64,000 nucleotides of DNA from Echinometra lucunter (GCA_029962745.1 CM057171.1:1573635-1637634); one strand, 5' to 3'; shown: positions 40,901 to 44,783, numbered from the stretch's first letter. Translations and numbers: made by a program. The notes: a model not told the origin generated them from the sequence alone.

Positions 40901-42653
40901 CTTACATTTTTAATATTTAAAATTACTTCCTATGGATATTATACTTTGAAACTTTCAGACTGGTATTTTTACACTATAACCCTTATGTTTATCCCATTTT
41001 CAAGTAACAAAACAAGATTTTTTGAAATCATAACAATGTTAACCCATGCCTTTAACTCTGTTCAAAGAGCTCCTTGTCATACCTTTCCCTCCGCGTTGCT
41101 GCCACCTTTCTTAGCCGCCTCTAGCTGTGTGGTCAGAGTTGTAATCTTTGCCTTGGCTTGGAGTTTGAATTTAGAAAACTTGGCATTAGACTCTACCAGC
41201 TCCTTATCTTTCTGTCTGATCATATCCTTGAGTTGTGCAACAAGGCGGTTCTGTTCCTCCAGCTGATCCTGGGCATCAGATGTGTTGGCAAAGCTTGCAT
41301 CACCTGCTGATACAAAGCTTGCATCACCAGGGGAAGATATACTGGTATCCTGATAGAAAAAAAGAGAAAACAGATTTAAACAAATAGATCTGTTCTGAAA
41401 CCCCACATACTTCCCATATTTACACTGTCACTACCTGGTAGTTTGCACATATTTTGACTCTAATGCTGACCCAGGTATGACATCTAAAAACACTTTTTAC
41501 CCAGTGGAAAAGGTGCTATATAACTTTCAGCCTACAATTAATCAATACTTTCACAATCACCTTATAATGAACTCAGGATTTGGATTGTGAGCAGTAAGAA
41601 TGGTTTTTGTAGGAAAGAGATGCTTAAAAAAAAAAACTTTCATTGGGACAAAGAAATACTGCTTTTTCAAGTGATCCTGGCCATTGGATATGCTGGCAAA
41701 ACCTGAAAAAAAGAAGGATTTAGATTGTGAGCAGATAACATACTGGTATGGTCATCTGGGAATAAAGAAGCCAGATGCATTTTTATAATATGAAATTCTA
41801 ACAAAAAATGAATAAATAAAGAAATAAATAAAAACTTCTGTTGTAAAATAAGTAGTATTCATGAATGTATGTTACTCAATTGAAGATTATAATGGTTCAG
41901 CCTACATTTTTTTTTATGGGGGGAGGGGGCAAAAAAATTTAAAAAACTCTGAATTCAAAGAGTAATATCTAAAGAATTGGATTGGATTGGTTCATTTCAT
42001 ATATAATATCTCCCCCACCACCATTCCAACCAAAAAGGAAGTGTACACCTGTACCAGCCCTCTTAACTAATGCTGAACCAGCGACATCACTAAATCAGTG
42101 ATGACCTTCATCCTTTTTCAATATGTATACAATGCAAAATGCGGACTAATACCTCACCAGATATTAATAGCTATGTTAAATTATCTTAACAGCAGGCACT
42201 CATTGAGAGCTCCTGTGGGCCCATCAATAGCAGTACAGAGCTTTTTTGAGGTCTAAATTAATCAGCTTTCACTCCTCAAATTGGCAAAAACTATTATCAT
42301 TTTCCACTCTTGTAAATATTTGAAAAAAATAAACATGGATATATTATAGCATGAATTTGAATTAAAAAATTTACCAATTTGAACACAGAAATAATGATAT
42401 GATATTCACTGCATTGCCAATTTAAAGAGTTCAATGATTAGTTACAAACTTACAATTAAACTGTTCTTATTCGAAAACGCCACAACATACTTGCAAAATT
42501 GTGACTAAAAGTAGATACTTTACGTTTATAGGTTGGCTAAGTGACTCAAGTTCTTCTTACCTGCTGGTTCTTTCCTCCATCATCTCTTGTGGGTGTGTCT
42601 CCTCGAGCCTGACCCTGGACATTCTGCATCAAATTAGACATGCGCCCCCACAT
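1..42653 (-). CDS. GOLGB1: Giantin-like Golgi coiled-coil protein, 21 exons, 3' end outside window
   Basis: Giantin is a tail-anchored golgin that tethers vesicles at Golgi rims. The exon chain gives 9,859 coding nt, about 3,286 residues, all 20 junctions phase-consistent with AG acceptors and GT donors; human giantin is about 3,260 residues. The name rests on the N-terminus: residues 71-81 (LKDMIRQKDKE) followed about 20 residues later by FKLQAKAKITTL resemble the vertebrate giantin start (LKDIIRQKD, then LKLHAKAKLTSL), and exon 1 begins MWGRMSNLMQ, like the vertebrate first exon. The rest is Glu/Lys/Gln-rich heptad coiled coil with almost no Pro, Trp or Cys. A KLKxQAKxKV motif recurs at the end of exon 8. 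The C-terminal membrane segment is not in the window. A generic myosin-tail-like or other golgin family member is the alternative, but the N-terminal match argues against it. Confidence 0.8.
301..510 (-). mobile_element. LINE reverse-transcriptase C-terminal remnant
   Basis: The minus strand reads KRSFAYSSSKLWNSLPEDI, matching the conserved end of CR1/RTE-like LINE ORF2 proteins (xxSFxxxAxxLWNSLPxxI). No further RT domain is nearby; a short dead fragment inside the last visible giantin intron. Confidence 0.6.
545..777 (-). mobile_element. tRNA-derived SINE copy
   Basis: Its plus-strand end holds a tRNA-like region on the minus strand (head near 777) and a body shared with 35697-35976 (GGCAAATGTAGATTAATGTC; GACTTATCCAC). 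The tRNA-like part is diverged. Confidence 0.55.
1021..1078 (-). CDS. GOLGB1: giantin exon 20
   Basis: 58 nt, phase 2 in, phase 0 out, residues 3211-3230: LENVEQERDKLFKECAQTE. Acceptor TATAACAG, donor GTAGTT. The 76-bp satellite array begins about 30 bp upstream of the acceptor. Confidence 0.78.
1110..3620. repeat. 76-bp satellite array, about 33 copies, with higher-order structure
   Basis: The unit contains GTTAACC, TGACTACTGAATTATTTTAT, CCATAGACTTAATACAGG and TCACCTGGTTCTAGTAGCTA. Copies differ at a few positions (GGGATC/GGAGTC/GAAGTC; AAGGAG/AATGAG/AATAAG; CATTG/CACTG/TGTTG). The variant order repeats every 608 bp (8 units), for example 1561 versus 2169, showing duplication of multi-unit blocks. 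It lies in the intron upstream of exon 20. Confidence 0.95.
3637..3780. repeat. unclassified interspersed repeat fragment
   Basis: Ends in CCGCCTGGATCCGCCACTG, a phrase seen at edges of invertebrate interspersed repeats, and starts in a diverged counterpart. No ORF. Confidence 0.3.
4127..4242. mobile_element. small foldback MITE
   Basis: Inverted arms of about 35 bp: CAGGGCTGTGTTTCACGAAA at the left and its near-complement at the right, with GTCATAAGTCTAA paired inside. No coding capacity. Confidence 0.75.
4408..4822. mobile_element. piggyBac-like MITE, copy 1
   Basis: About 415 bp, termini AACCCATTCATGACAG and CTGTCACGAATGGGTT. The left TTAA is lost. Both flanks carry CTGCTGAGCACGATTTGGTT, a direct duplication far longer than the usual 4-bp target site. 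No transposase. Confidence 0.85.
4903..5396. mobile_element. AAAGGCAT-ended MITE, copy A
   Basis: About 490 bp; the reverse complement of 40561-41055 along its length (shared GAGGGTCGGTTG, GCGCATGCGC, GTCTCTGAGACGA-type core). One end is CCAATGCCTTTAA; the other is degraded. No ORF of note. Confidence 0.8.
5421..5557 (-). CDS. GOLGB1: giantin exon 19
   Basis: 137 nt, phase 0 in, phase 2 out, residues 3166-3211: VEEPPTLVEEAMVQRSAPVQ, then a Pro/Gly-rich stretch (LPLGPPPSSGV), ending MLKQK. Acceptor CTTGTAG, donor GTGAGT. This is a flexible break in the coiled coil. Three partial copies lie upstream. Confidence 0.85.
5700..6195 (-). repeat. three tandem partial copies of exon 19
   Basis: Copies have boundaries at 5780 and 6001, plus a more decayed one at about 6131-6193. 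The first two keep the TTGTAG acceptor and read VEEP..LVEEA-like sequence, then MVQRSAPVQEQ; the third reads VKEAIVQRRTPSLVQM. Spacing is about 222 bp. Each unit also carries a GA dinucleotide run (5625-5656, 5848-5881, 6112-6126). Confidence 0.8.
6343..6526 (-). CDS. GOLGB1: giantin exon 18
   Basis: 184 nt, phase 2 in, phase 0 out, residues 3104-3165: CETLTQKVAGLVEQNKSLKG to RQVEERDVSISRTM. Acceptor TTCTGTAG, donor GTGAGT. A 773-bp MITE starts 27 bp upstream of the acceptor, where the branch point would normally lie. Confidence 0.87.
6554..7326. mobile_element. 773-bp MITE with GGGGTGGTATTCTGA termini
   Basis: Both ends carry GGGGTGGTATTCTGA as an inverted repeat, with subterminal repeats of GTTTTAACTCTGTTTTAAG type. 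Noncoding centre. Inserted between exon 18 and its upstream pseudo-copy. Confidence 0.8.
7351..7404 (-). pseudogene. decayed copy of the 5' part of exon 18
   Basis: The first ~54 nt of exon 18 recur here (plus-strand CTCTTGTTCTGTTCTAC and CAAAGTCTCAC shared) with an AG acceptor (GGGTAG) and the same intron flank AAACAGACACAGA. The 773-bp MITE lies between copy and intact exon; without it the spacing would be about 100 bp. Confidence 0.7.
7440..7660 (+). mobile_element. LINE 3' tail with GAAT repeats
   Basis: AT-rich tail with the stem-loop GATTCAGCTTTTAGCTGC, then (GAAT)n at 7624-7653, the usual look of a CR1/L2-type LINE 3' end. No ORF retained. Confidence 0.5.
7928..8032 (-). CDS. GOLGB1: giantin exon 17
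   Basis: 105 nt, phase 2 in and out, residues 3069-3104: LQKLQSSEQKLREDLARSAE to LQGIHQREI. Acceptor CAACAG, donor GTAAGA. Found only from splice signals and phase. Confidence 0.83.
8348..8764. mobile_element. piggyBac-like MITE, copy 2
   Basis: 417 bp including a TTAA at each end (TTAACCCATTCATGACAG to CACGAATGGGTTAA). Same orientation as copy 1. Ends 18 bp from the exon 16 donor. Confidence 0.88.
8783..8922 (-). CDS. GOLGB1: giantin exon 16
   Basis: 140 nt, phase 0 in, phase 2 out, residues 3023-3069: AENDKLQDEVKSVAKQRDEL to QQMMEQGTVDER. Acceptor CATACAG, donor GTGGGT. A piggyBac-like MITE ends 18 bp beyond the donor. Confidence 0.85.
9366..10700 (-). CDS. GOLGB1: giantin exon 15
   Basis: 1,335 nt, 445 codons, phase 0 both sides, residues 2578-3022: VTKLAEALKKEQSLKGRAEQ to SSILKEDGDTLK. 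Acceptor GCTTCAG, donor GTAATA. Continuous coiled coil with tail-like heptads (for example LARLSQENLDLQEELENC). Confidence 0.94.
11137..15813 (-). CDS. GOLGB1: giantin exon 14 (giant 4.68-kb exon)
   Basis: 4,677 nt, 1,559 codons, phase 0 both sides, residues 1019-2577: NTISELKESISELTEGKQKA to EREESMNE. Acceptor CTATAG, donor GTAAGT. Uninterrupted coiled coil; long central exons are typical of giantin genes. A short Gly/Asp patch (EEDGGGGKKDE) breaks the helix, followed by KQRYGKLLAKAKDMKTKFEV. A local run of EEQSTKIEEQSARLEEQSTK shows recent 7-residue repeat expansion. Confidence 0.95.
16100..16350 (+). mobile_element. tRNA-derived SINE copy
   Basis: The head has tRNA-like boxes (TTAGTGAGAGCG; GGAGTTCGGTTCCCAC), then the family body (CTCTACCCAGGTGTATAAATG; AAGCACCTTGAGCACC) and an ATT-rich tail. 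Not a tRNA gene: no acceptor stem. Confidence 0.65.
16412..16608 (-). CDS. GOLGB1: giantin exon 13
   Basis: 197 nt, phase 1 in, phase 0 out, residues 953-1018: GLEQKTADLINQIAEMKRKM to DLQEAADSQAKLE. Acceptor CCATCCAG, donor GTTAGA. It is the intact, most downstream member of a tandem series; four 5'-truncated copies follow upstream. Confidence 0.86.
16735..17470 (-). repeat. four tandem decayed copies of the 5' part of exon 13
   Basis: Acceptor-plus-exon copies have boundaries at 16811, 17023, 17238 and 17468, spaced 203-230 bp. Each keeps the AG acceptor and about 65-70 nt reading GLEQKTADLTEQIAEMKQ-like sequence, then runs into intron with no donor. The copy at 17238 keeps the MKRKMET form of the intact exon, while three have lost codons there. 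Shared intron text (TAATGGTTCCATAACATTAT) shows that whole intron/exon units were duplicated. Confidence 0.8.
17710..17860 (-). CDS. GOLGB1: giantin exon 12
   Basis: 151 nt, phase 0 in, phase 1 out, residues 903-953: AEQDEKISSLETSLEETKNT to KMVQLEEEKD. Acceptor TTACAG, donor GTAAGA. The start (AEQDEKI) resembles part of exon 11 (AEQDKIN), hinting that these exons are old duplicates. Confidence 0.87.
18778..19179. mobile_element. piggyBac-like MITE, copy 3
   Basis: 402 bp, TTAA at both ends, same orientation as copies 1 and 2. Slightly shortened inside. Confidence 0.88.
20530..20732. mobile_element. MITE with ACTGTATAAGC termini
   Basis: 203 bp; ends ACTGTATAAGC and GCTTATACAGT are inverted, followed by TTTTAGCG-type repeats. 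Noncoding. Confidence 0.75.
20944..21360. mobile_element. piggyBac-like MITE, copy 4
   Basis: 417 bp, TTAA at both ends, reverse orientation. Holds a chance ORF of 93 codons also seen in most other copies. Confidence 0.87.
21427..21694. mobile_element. foldback MITE
   Basis: Arms of roughly 95 bp (CACTATGGACATGACGGAC at left, complement at right; GAAGGGATGTTCTTTT and CCAGAACCATTGTGAAGGG paired inside). Loop about 70 bp. Confidence 0.85.
21914..22326. mobile_element. piggyBac-like MITE, copy 5
   Basis: 413 bp, TTAA at both ends, reverse orientation, more diverged than copy 4, from which it is 553 bp away. Confidence 0.87.
22695..22980. repeat. CAGACAAACA-type degenerate tandem repeat
   Basis: Loose repeats of AGACAAACAGACA with interspersed GATA/ACATTCAGAC segments, about 96 bp at the larger scale. 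Directly downstream of the exon 11 donor region. Noncoding. Confidence 0.6.
23008..23193 (-). CDS. GOLGB1: giantin exon 11
   Basis: 186 nt, 62 codons, phase 0 both sides, residues 841-902: NQVNHNQAEQDKINELSSMV to FRKSSQSYM. Acceptor TTTTTTAG is clear. The donor is the weak point: I chose ATG|GTCAGC at 23008, but AGG|GTCAGT 60 nt earlier is also in phase and would shorten the exon to 42 codons. Confidence 0.75.
23466..23556. repeat. ATC trinucleotide microsatellite
   Basis: CAC/CAT triplets ending at the exon 10 donor. Confidence 0.8.
23557..23708 (-). CDS. GOLGB1: giantin exon 10
   Basis: 152 nt, phase 1 in, phase 0 out, residues 790-840: NLEKILSQKEEKVKMVEEEK to RIEELTLQVEQ. Acceptor CTTCAG, donor GTAAGT. 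An ATC/ATG trinucleotide microsatellite begins just past the donor. Confidence 0.87.
24281..24398 (-). CDS. GOLGB1: giantin exon 9
   Basis: 118 nt, phase 0 in, phase 1 out, residues 751-790: VDSLVEEVNDLKNKVAELED to DFDETKAQI. Acceptor TTATAG, donor GTAAGT. Two copies of its acceptor and first bases lie upstream at 24792 and 24892. Confidence 0.86.
24783..24915 (-). repeat. two copies of the exon-9 3' splice site
   Basis: On the plus strand, AATCAACCTATAACAAAG at the exon-9 boundary (24398) recurs at boundary 24792 (20 bases further match closely) and, with changes, at boundary 24892. Each holds only about 10 nt of exon plus the acceptor and adjacent intron. Confidence 0.6.
26140..26232 (+). 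promoter_or_regulatory. possible internal promoter with NRF1- and YY1-like sites
   Basis: GCGCATGCGC (NRF1 consensus) is followed 9 bp later by CGCCATTTT (YY1-like), and a good donor (GCG|GTGAGTTTT) follows at about 26229. The stretch is richer in CpG than the surrounding intron. Could start a plus-strand antisense transcript. Inference only. Confidence 0.3.
26437..26496. repeat. short hairpin around GGACGTC
   Basis: Arms GGACGTC-GGAGAGTAAA and TTTACTCTCC-GACGTCC around an AGCGTTAGCG loop. Confidence 0.5.
27710..28541. repeat. 45-bp minisatellite with variable C runs, about 18 copies
   Basis: The unit holds CATATCATAGAAATCTTAG and ACTCCAACAC, then 6-13 C. Lengths alternate. The array ends in a C run of about 33. 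A mononucleotide run of this length is hard to assemble, so the size is uncertain. Confidence 0.92.
28545..28700 (+). mobile_element. tRNA-derived SINE copy
   Basis: tRNA-like head (TGTATAGTGGTACATTC; GAGGGTTCAAATCCAAG) and family body (CCACCCAGGTGTACATG). Abuts the C run. Confidence 0.6.
29071..29465. mobile_element. MITE with GCAAACACGACACGGACG termini
   Basis: 395 bp; inverted ends GCAAACACGACACGGACG and its near-complement. Ends 42 bp from the exon 8 donor. Confidence 0.75.
29508..30404 (-). CDS. GOLGB1: giantin exon 8
   Basis: 299 codons, phase 0 both sides, residues 452-750: EEAWKKEKEEMNARLKEAEE to VKALEEELQGLKK. Acceptor TTGTAG, donor GTAAGC. Continuous coiled coil rich in EEL/KEE heptads. 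Near the end FNKLKNQAKNKVKAL repeats the motif of exon 2 (FSKFKLQAKAKITTL), a giantin-like internal repeat. Confidence 0.92.
30540..30910. repeat. ATCATC/ATCACC microsatellite
   Basis: Long run of CAT/CAC triplets, most regular as (ATCACC)n at 30766-30870. Chance ORFs of Asp/Gly or Met/Val are artefacts. Confidence 0.92.
31013..31207 (-). CDS. GOLGB1: giantin exon 7
   Basis: 65 codons, phase 0 both sides, residues 387-451: KLERRCQETEENLDAKTKVI to MRAMQEQFVEN. Acceptor TTTCTCTCAG, donor GTAAGA. A decayed copy of its 5' part lies at 31370-31447. Confidence 0.88.
31370..31447 (-). pseudogene. decayed copy of the 5' part of exon 7
   Basis: Matches the first ~78 nt of exon 7 plus the polypyrimidine tract; AGCATCTCAAT on the plus strand and the GAGAGAAAAAA flank are shared. 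The acceptor dinucleotide is mutated (AG to AA), so it should not be spliced. It lies about 240 bp upstream of the intact exon boundary. Confidence 0.65.
31568..32170 (+). mobile_element. SINE interrupted by a second element
   Basis: The SINE head (ATAGTGGTTCATTCACTAG; GGTCAAATCCCAGCC) at 31568-31636 continues at about 32030 (AGTCTGGTAACAAGTC; ACCAAGGTGCTATTAAAC). Between lies an element with ends GTGTTGTCACTCT and AGAGTGACAACAC and subterminal GATCGTTC/GAACGATC. Confidence 0.6.
32172..32470. repeat. 74-bp minisatellite, four copies
   Basis: The unit contains GACTGGCTGGGATGCT, CCTAGGGAGTGAA and GTGCAGAATAGAAAATG. It grows from the SINE tail, where GGGATGCTCCCTAGGG resembles the SINE body. 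Confidence 0.8.
32570..32985. mobile_element. piggyBac-like MITE, copy 6
   Basis: 416 bp, TTAA at both ends, same orientation as copy 1. Ends 15 bp from the exon 6 donor. Confidence 0.88.
33001..33258 (-). CDS. GOLGB1: giantin exon 6
   Basis: 86 codons, phase 0 both sides, residues 301-386. Begins VLQEECNQKDKAIDDLNKVM and ends AKQQELIK. Weak donor GTTGGT; a piggyBac-like MITE ends 15 bp beyond it. The first 33 nt are repeated upstream as microexon-like copies. Confidence 0.87.
33301..33333 (-). CDS. candidate 33-nt duplicated microexon upstream of exon 6
   Basis: Encodes VLQEECNQKDK, identical in protein to the first 11 residues of exon 6. It has acceptor TTTTGTAG and donor GTCAGT, and inserting it keeps the frame (11 codons, phase 0). 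It would produce a tandem repeat VLQEECNQKDK-VLQEECNQKDK, exactly one 11-residue unit. Whether it is spliced in is unknown; three more decayed copies lie further upstream. Confidence 0.5.
33445..33693 (-). repeat. decayed tandem copies of the 33-nt exon-6 start
   Basis: Three further copies, each 33 nt, at 33445-33477 (reads GSLEECNQNDK), 33530-33562 (reads FLPGRCNWKVK) and 33661-33693 (reads ILQEDKNTQIS). The AG acceptors are kept. The donors have decayed to GC, CA or are absent. The flanks share the string AGGACTTGC, showing that the duplicated unit includes intron. Confidence 0.65.
34309..34482. mobile_element. foldback MITE with GTGTTGCAAGAAAGTTGC termini
   Basis: 174 bp; inverted ends GTGTTGCAAGAAAGTTGC, then ATTGCAA repeats and paired CCAATC/GATTGG segments. 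Confidence 0.75.
34517..34797. mobile_element. foldback MITE with GGTGTTTCACA termini
   Basis: 281 bp; ends GGTGTTTCACAAAGAC and its near-complement; arms pair through TGGCAGGCCATTCATG and ATGATTTGCAAATC-type segments. Confidence 0.75.
35290..35525. mobile_element. ancient relative of the piggyBac-like MITE
   Basis: Diverged match to the MITE interior: a GTGTTGCCAATTAAGATT-like core, an ACAATGAAATCACTCTTATT segment and TTTTTGCTCATGTATA. Termini lost. Confidence 0.4.
35697..35976 (-). mobile_element. tRNA-derived SINE copy
   Basis: Minus strand starts tRNA-like (AGTGGATAAGTCCCCGGACT; GGGTTTGAATCCCAC) and ends in (ATT)n at 35697-35713. Confidence 0.7.
36072..36362 (-). mobile_element. tRNA-derived SINE copy, second subfamily
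   Basis: Minus strand begins with a clear tRNA-like region (GTGGTCTGGTGGTTCTGACT; GGGTTCGAATCCCAGCC). The body shares GGAATGAATTCCTGCCAGGT with other copies. Confidence 0.7.
36598..36763. mobile_element. short foldback element
   Basis: Inverted ACTGCGGTGTCTCCAA...GTTAGTGCA arms, about 165 bp overall, downstream of exon 5. Confidence 0.5.
36874..37053 (-). CDS. GOLGB1: giantin exon 5
   Basis: 60 codons, phase 0 both sides, residues 241-300, from KLLHEEEGRYQEVLEQLMRK to GEVIEGRDKAIK. Acceptor ACCTAG, donor GTAAGA. The coiled coil is interrupted by the HQAHGAQMM segment. Confidence 0.85.
37235..37560. mobile_element. inverted repeat with hammerhead-like arms
   Basis: Arms of about 110 bp (37235-37345 and 37450-37560) around a CpG-rich 105-bp centre. 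Each arm carries CTGATGA, a GGCT...AGCC(T) stem and GAAAC. It resembles terminal repeats of Penelope-like retroelements, some of which carry hammerhead ribozymes. The identity is inferred. Confidence 0.6.
38557..38679 (-). CDS. GOLGB1: giantin exon 4
   Basis: 41 codons, phase 0 both sides, residues 200-240: EKDKTIEKRDAMLEALRSGG, then AVVMDTGPTAQLKNKITDLE. Acceptor CTGCAG after a pyrimidine-rich tract, donor GTAACA. The non-helical GG/TGP part breaks the coiled coil. Confidence 0.82.
38880..39125. repeat. pyrimidine-rich TTC/TTTC tract
   Basis: About 245 bp of almost pure pyrimidine on the plus strand between exons 3 and 4. The chance Phe/Ser ORFs have no coding value. Confidence 0.8.
39178..39263 (-). 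pseudogene. partial duplicate of the 3' half of exon 3
   Basis: Reads SRIEQYERRIDKIELKRNRI against SRIEQCERRIDELEGQERNR in exon 3, with the donor GTGAGT kept. The 5' half and acceptor are missing because a MITE starts at 39265. Confidence 0.7.
39265..39564. mobile_element. MITE with AAGGTGCGTTCAGATATGAT termini
   Basis: 300 bp; inverted ends AAGGTGCGTTCAGATATGAT and its complement, with paired GGCGGCACAAAGTCGC segments. Possible TA target duplication. It sits between exon 3 (7 bp from its donor) and the exon 3 partial copy. Confidence 0.85.
39572..39808 (-). CDS. GOLGB1: giantin exon 3
   Basis: 79 codons, phase 0 both sides, residues 121-199. Starts with an Asp/Gly-rich stretch (DDGGGGDDASNRGK), then a coiled coil ending NRIAELE. 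Strong donor GTGAGT, only 7 bp from the end of an inserted MITE. A decayed copy of its 3' half lies at 39178-39263. Confidence 0.88.
39873..40090 (+). mobile_element. degraded tRNA-derived SINE
   Basis: Weak tRNA-like head (GGCCTAGTTGGTCTTGCTCA; GGATCAAATTCC) and a diverged body. Followed by featureless intron. Confidence 0.35.
40561..41055. mobile_element. AAAGGCAT-ended MITE, copy B
   Basis: 495 bp, TTAAAGGCATTGG at left and CCCATGCCTTTAA at right; the reverse complement of copy A. Ends 27 bp from the exon 2 donor. Confidence 0.85.
41083..41349 (-). CDS. GOLGB1: giantin exon 2 (diagnostic N-terminal motif)
   Basis: 89 codons, phase 0 in and out, acceptor CTATCAG, donor GTATGA. Encodes residues 32-120: a Ser/Asp/Ala-rich lead with a direct repeat GDASF...GDASF, then LKDMIRQKDKELVESNAK and FSKFKLQAKAKITTL, the best evidence for giantin. 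A MITE copy ends 27 bp beyond the donor. Confidence 0.88.
41570..41730 (-). repeat. duplicated segment with a weak exon-2-like piece
   Basis: GATTTGGATTGTGAGCAG at 41578 and GATTTAGATTGTGAGCAG at 41719 are direct repeats. Between them, 41661-41700 resembles part of exon 2 (TCCTGG-CAT-GATGTG-TGGCAAA). Confidence 0.35.
42240..42480. mobile_element. ancient relative of the piggyBac-like MITE
   Basis: Diverged copy in the reverse orientation: TAATCAGCTTTCACTCCTCAAATTGG-like start and CACTGCATTGCCAATTTAA core. Confidence 0.45.
42561..42653 (-). CDS. GOLGB1: giantin exon 1 (start codon)
   Basis: 31 codons, beginning MWGRMSNLMQ and ending GGKNQQ, then donor GTAAGA. Phase 0 out. Too short to stand out as an ORF; found from the splice chain. 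The start is chosen because it matches the short basic/hydrophobic N-terminus of giantins. Candidate acceptors just upstream are a CTGCAG two bases before the ATG and a TTTATAG about 45 bases upstream, so a 5' UTR intron is likely. Confidence 0.75.
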
Positions 42654-43409
42654 GACTGCAGTGGTGTAGTCTGACTACTTACATGTATATCAAGCTATAA
42701 ATTACAGAAAGAAATGTAGAAAAGAAAGAAGGTACTAGAGTAGAATTTGTCAGTTCTTTAAATAAAAATCTTTCATAATTAAATGCTCTCTGAGCCTCAA
42801 GGGACTTCAAGTTTTATTAAATAACATACTTAAACTTTATTTACTGGCTAATTATTTCTTTAAAATAATCAACTGAATGCAAGTATTTGCTTTTGCAAAG
42901 ACCGGGCCACCATATAACAAAGCTTAGCAATTTGAACAATTGATTGAACTGCTAGATATTTGCAATTACTTGTATTAATCGCTATGTGCTATTAAATATT
43001 CCTTGCAAACAGTGCCCGTATGATCCATTGCTATTAAAGCCTGATATAAGCTTTGTGTCACAGGGCCCTATGTCTGTACCCGTAGGTCTGTAAGTTGGTC
43101 ATGATCGTTTAGGGTAAAATCTAAAGAGGATTAAATTTCTGGCAGTTAAAAAATGTGACAAGGAAGCCTCTGGATATGAGAGGCTAAAAACCACCAATGT
43201 CAACCAAATTTACCTTGATTTACCTTGATGTTGGGCATAAAGTATACCAAACTTATTTGCCCCTCTGCATCTTCTTGAAAAAAAATCTTCGTAAGCTACT
43301 AATTACATGTGTAGGGTAAAAAAGAAGAAGGCGTTATGTGAAAATTGTATCCGGATCAAAACAATTAAATTTACTTTTTCAGGCCTTCTCCTGATTAGAT
43401 TTGAAAGAG

Positions 43410-43830
43410 TTAACGCATTCGTGACAGGAATTATTTAAAGCCTAATTTGATCAGCTTTTATTCTTCAAATTGGCAGCAGCAACATTTTTATTTTATTGAT
43501 ACATTTTTCTTATAAAACGTCACGTATCTGAAATGAATATAAATTGACAGAAATTATGATGAGAAGTCAAAAAATTGACAATTTGCAGGGGAAAACGGTG
43601 ATTTTAAACTATCACATTGCCAATTTAAGGATTTTACTGCGTATTTTCCTTTAAAAAATTTTCAGCATCAAACAACAAATATTGACGCAAGTCACGCAAC
43701 CAAAATGGGCACAGTTTGTGTAGAATTTTTTGCTCTTTCTGCTCACGTATTTGGTATGATTTTTAAGGCTTTGCATTAAAAGATATTAGGCCAAACCACA
43801 AAATGTGGACCTCGGTCATGAATGGGTTAA
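43410..43830. mobile_element. piggyBac-like MITE, copy 7
   Basis: 421 bp, TTAA at both ends, reverse orientation; inserted into the LINE remnant that follows. Confidence 0.87.
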
Positions 43831-43990
43831 CACTGCTGCTGTTGATAGCTTCTGATGGTAGATTGTTCCATAGGTTAACTACATGATGAGAGAAGTCCCT
43901 TTGACGTAATTTTGTGTTCGTGTGAAGTTTTCTAAGTTTACATGAGGTTTGAGGGTAAACATACCATATTTGGAAGTTAATTTCCACCAT
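43831..43990 (-). mobile_element. LINE reverse-transcriptase C-terminal remnant
   Basis: The minus strand reads LRKLHTNTKLRQRDFSHHVV, then NLWNNLPSEAINSSSVN, the typical end of CR1/jockey-like LINE RT proteins. Cut at its end by MITE copy 7; frameshifted upstream. Confidence 0.7.
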
Positions 43991-44162
43991 TCAGAGCGGA
44001 GCAACCTCCACATACAGGGATATCCCCGCATAATTACAGGTGTCATTTGTCCATAATTCTCTGCTCCCCTACTGTAGTACCAGACACTGTCTCCCAAGAA
44101 GGAGAGTCAAGACTCCCCGAAATCTTTTGTACATCTCTAATGTTACTGATCTGGTCAGTTTA

Positions 44163-44742
44163 TGGTTTTAGGAAACCACTTGTTCATTTGCACATGTGCA
44201 CTTGTGGTGTTATTTGTGTACAAAGTGAATGGAGAAGGAATGAGAAGACGAATGCATGTGACAGAACAAAACGTTAATGTGTGCAGTGAATGGTGGTTTC
44301 GTACTATAAGATGCCGATTAGTTTCCTCTTTCCTTTTACATTAACTTCGTAAAAATTTTGTGCATGCATGCAAAAGAACAAGTGGTTTCCAAAACTACAA
44401 TGGCCTTATCGTGAAATTTGTCACCTCTCTTCTCGCATGTGCGCTCGCATTGTGCACAAAGTCTATAGGAGTGGAAAGCTGTCACCAGCACTGATGAATT
44501 TAACGGCAGTGAATGGACTGGTGACTTATTTCACGATAATGGCATGCCACTACGATATAGCCGAAAGGCCTTGATGACGAAAATGGCACCATTCACTTTC
44601 TGTCATTGTGCATTGCCAGGCACTGCCTTCATTTCCTCATCATTTCCCGTCTTCCAGTTCCATTGATTTTGTACACAGCTTCACAAGCATGACAAGTGCA
44701 TGCATGCACGCGGGCGCAAAGGAACAAGTGGTTTCCTAAACT
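44163..44742. mobile_element. nested foldback element
   Basis: TTAGGAAACCACTTGTTC at 44168 is inverted at 44720-44737, with a third copy at 44374. Inside, TTATCGTGAAATTTGTCACC pairs with GGTGACTTATTTCACGATAA. Confidence 0.6.
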
Positions 44743-44783
44743 ATGACGAGTTTTCTTCTTCTGATTAAGTACAGACCGCCGTA

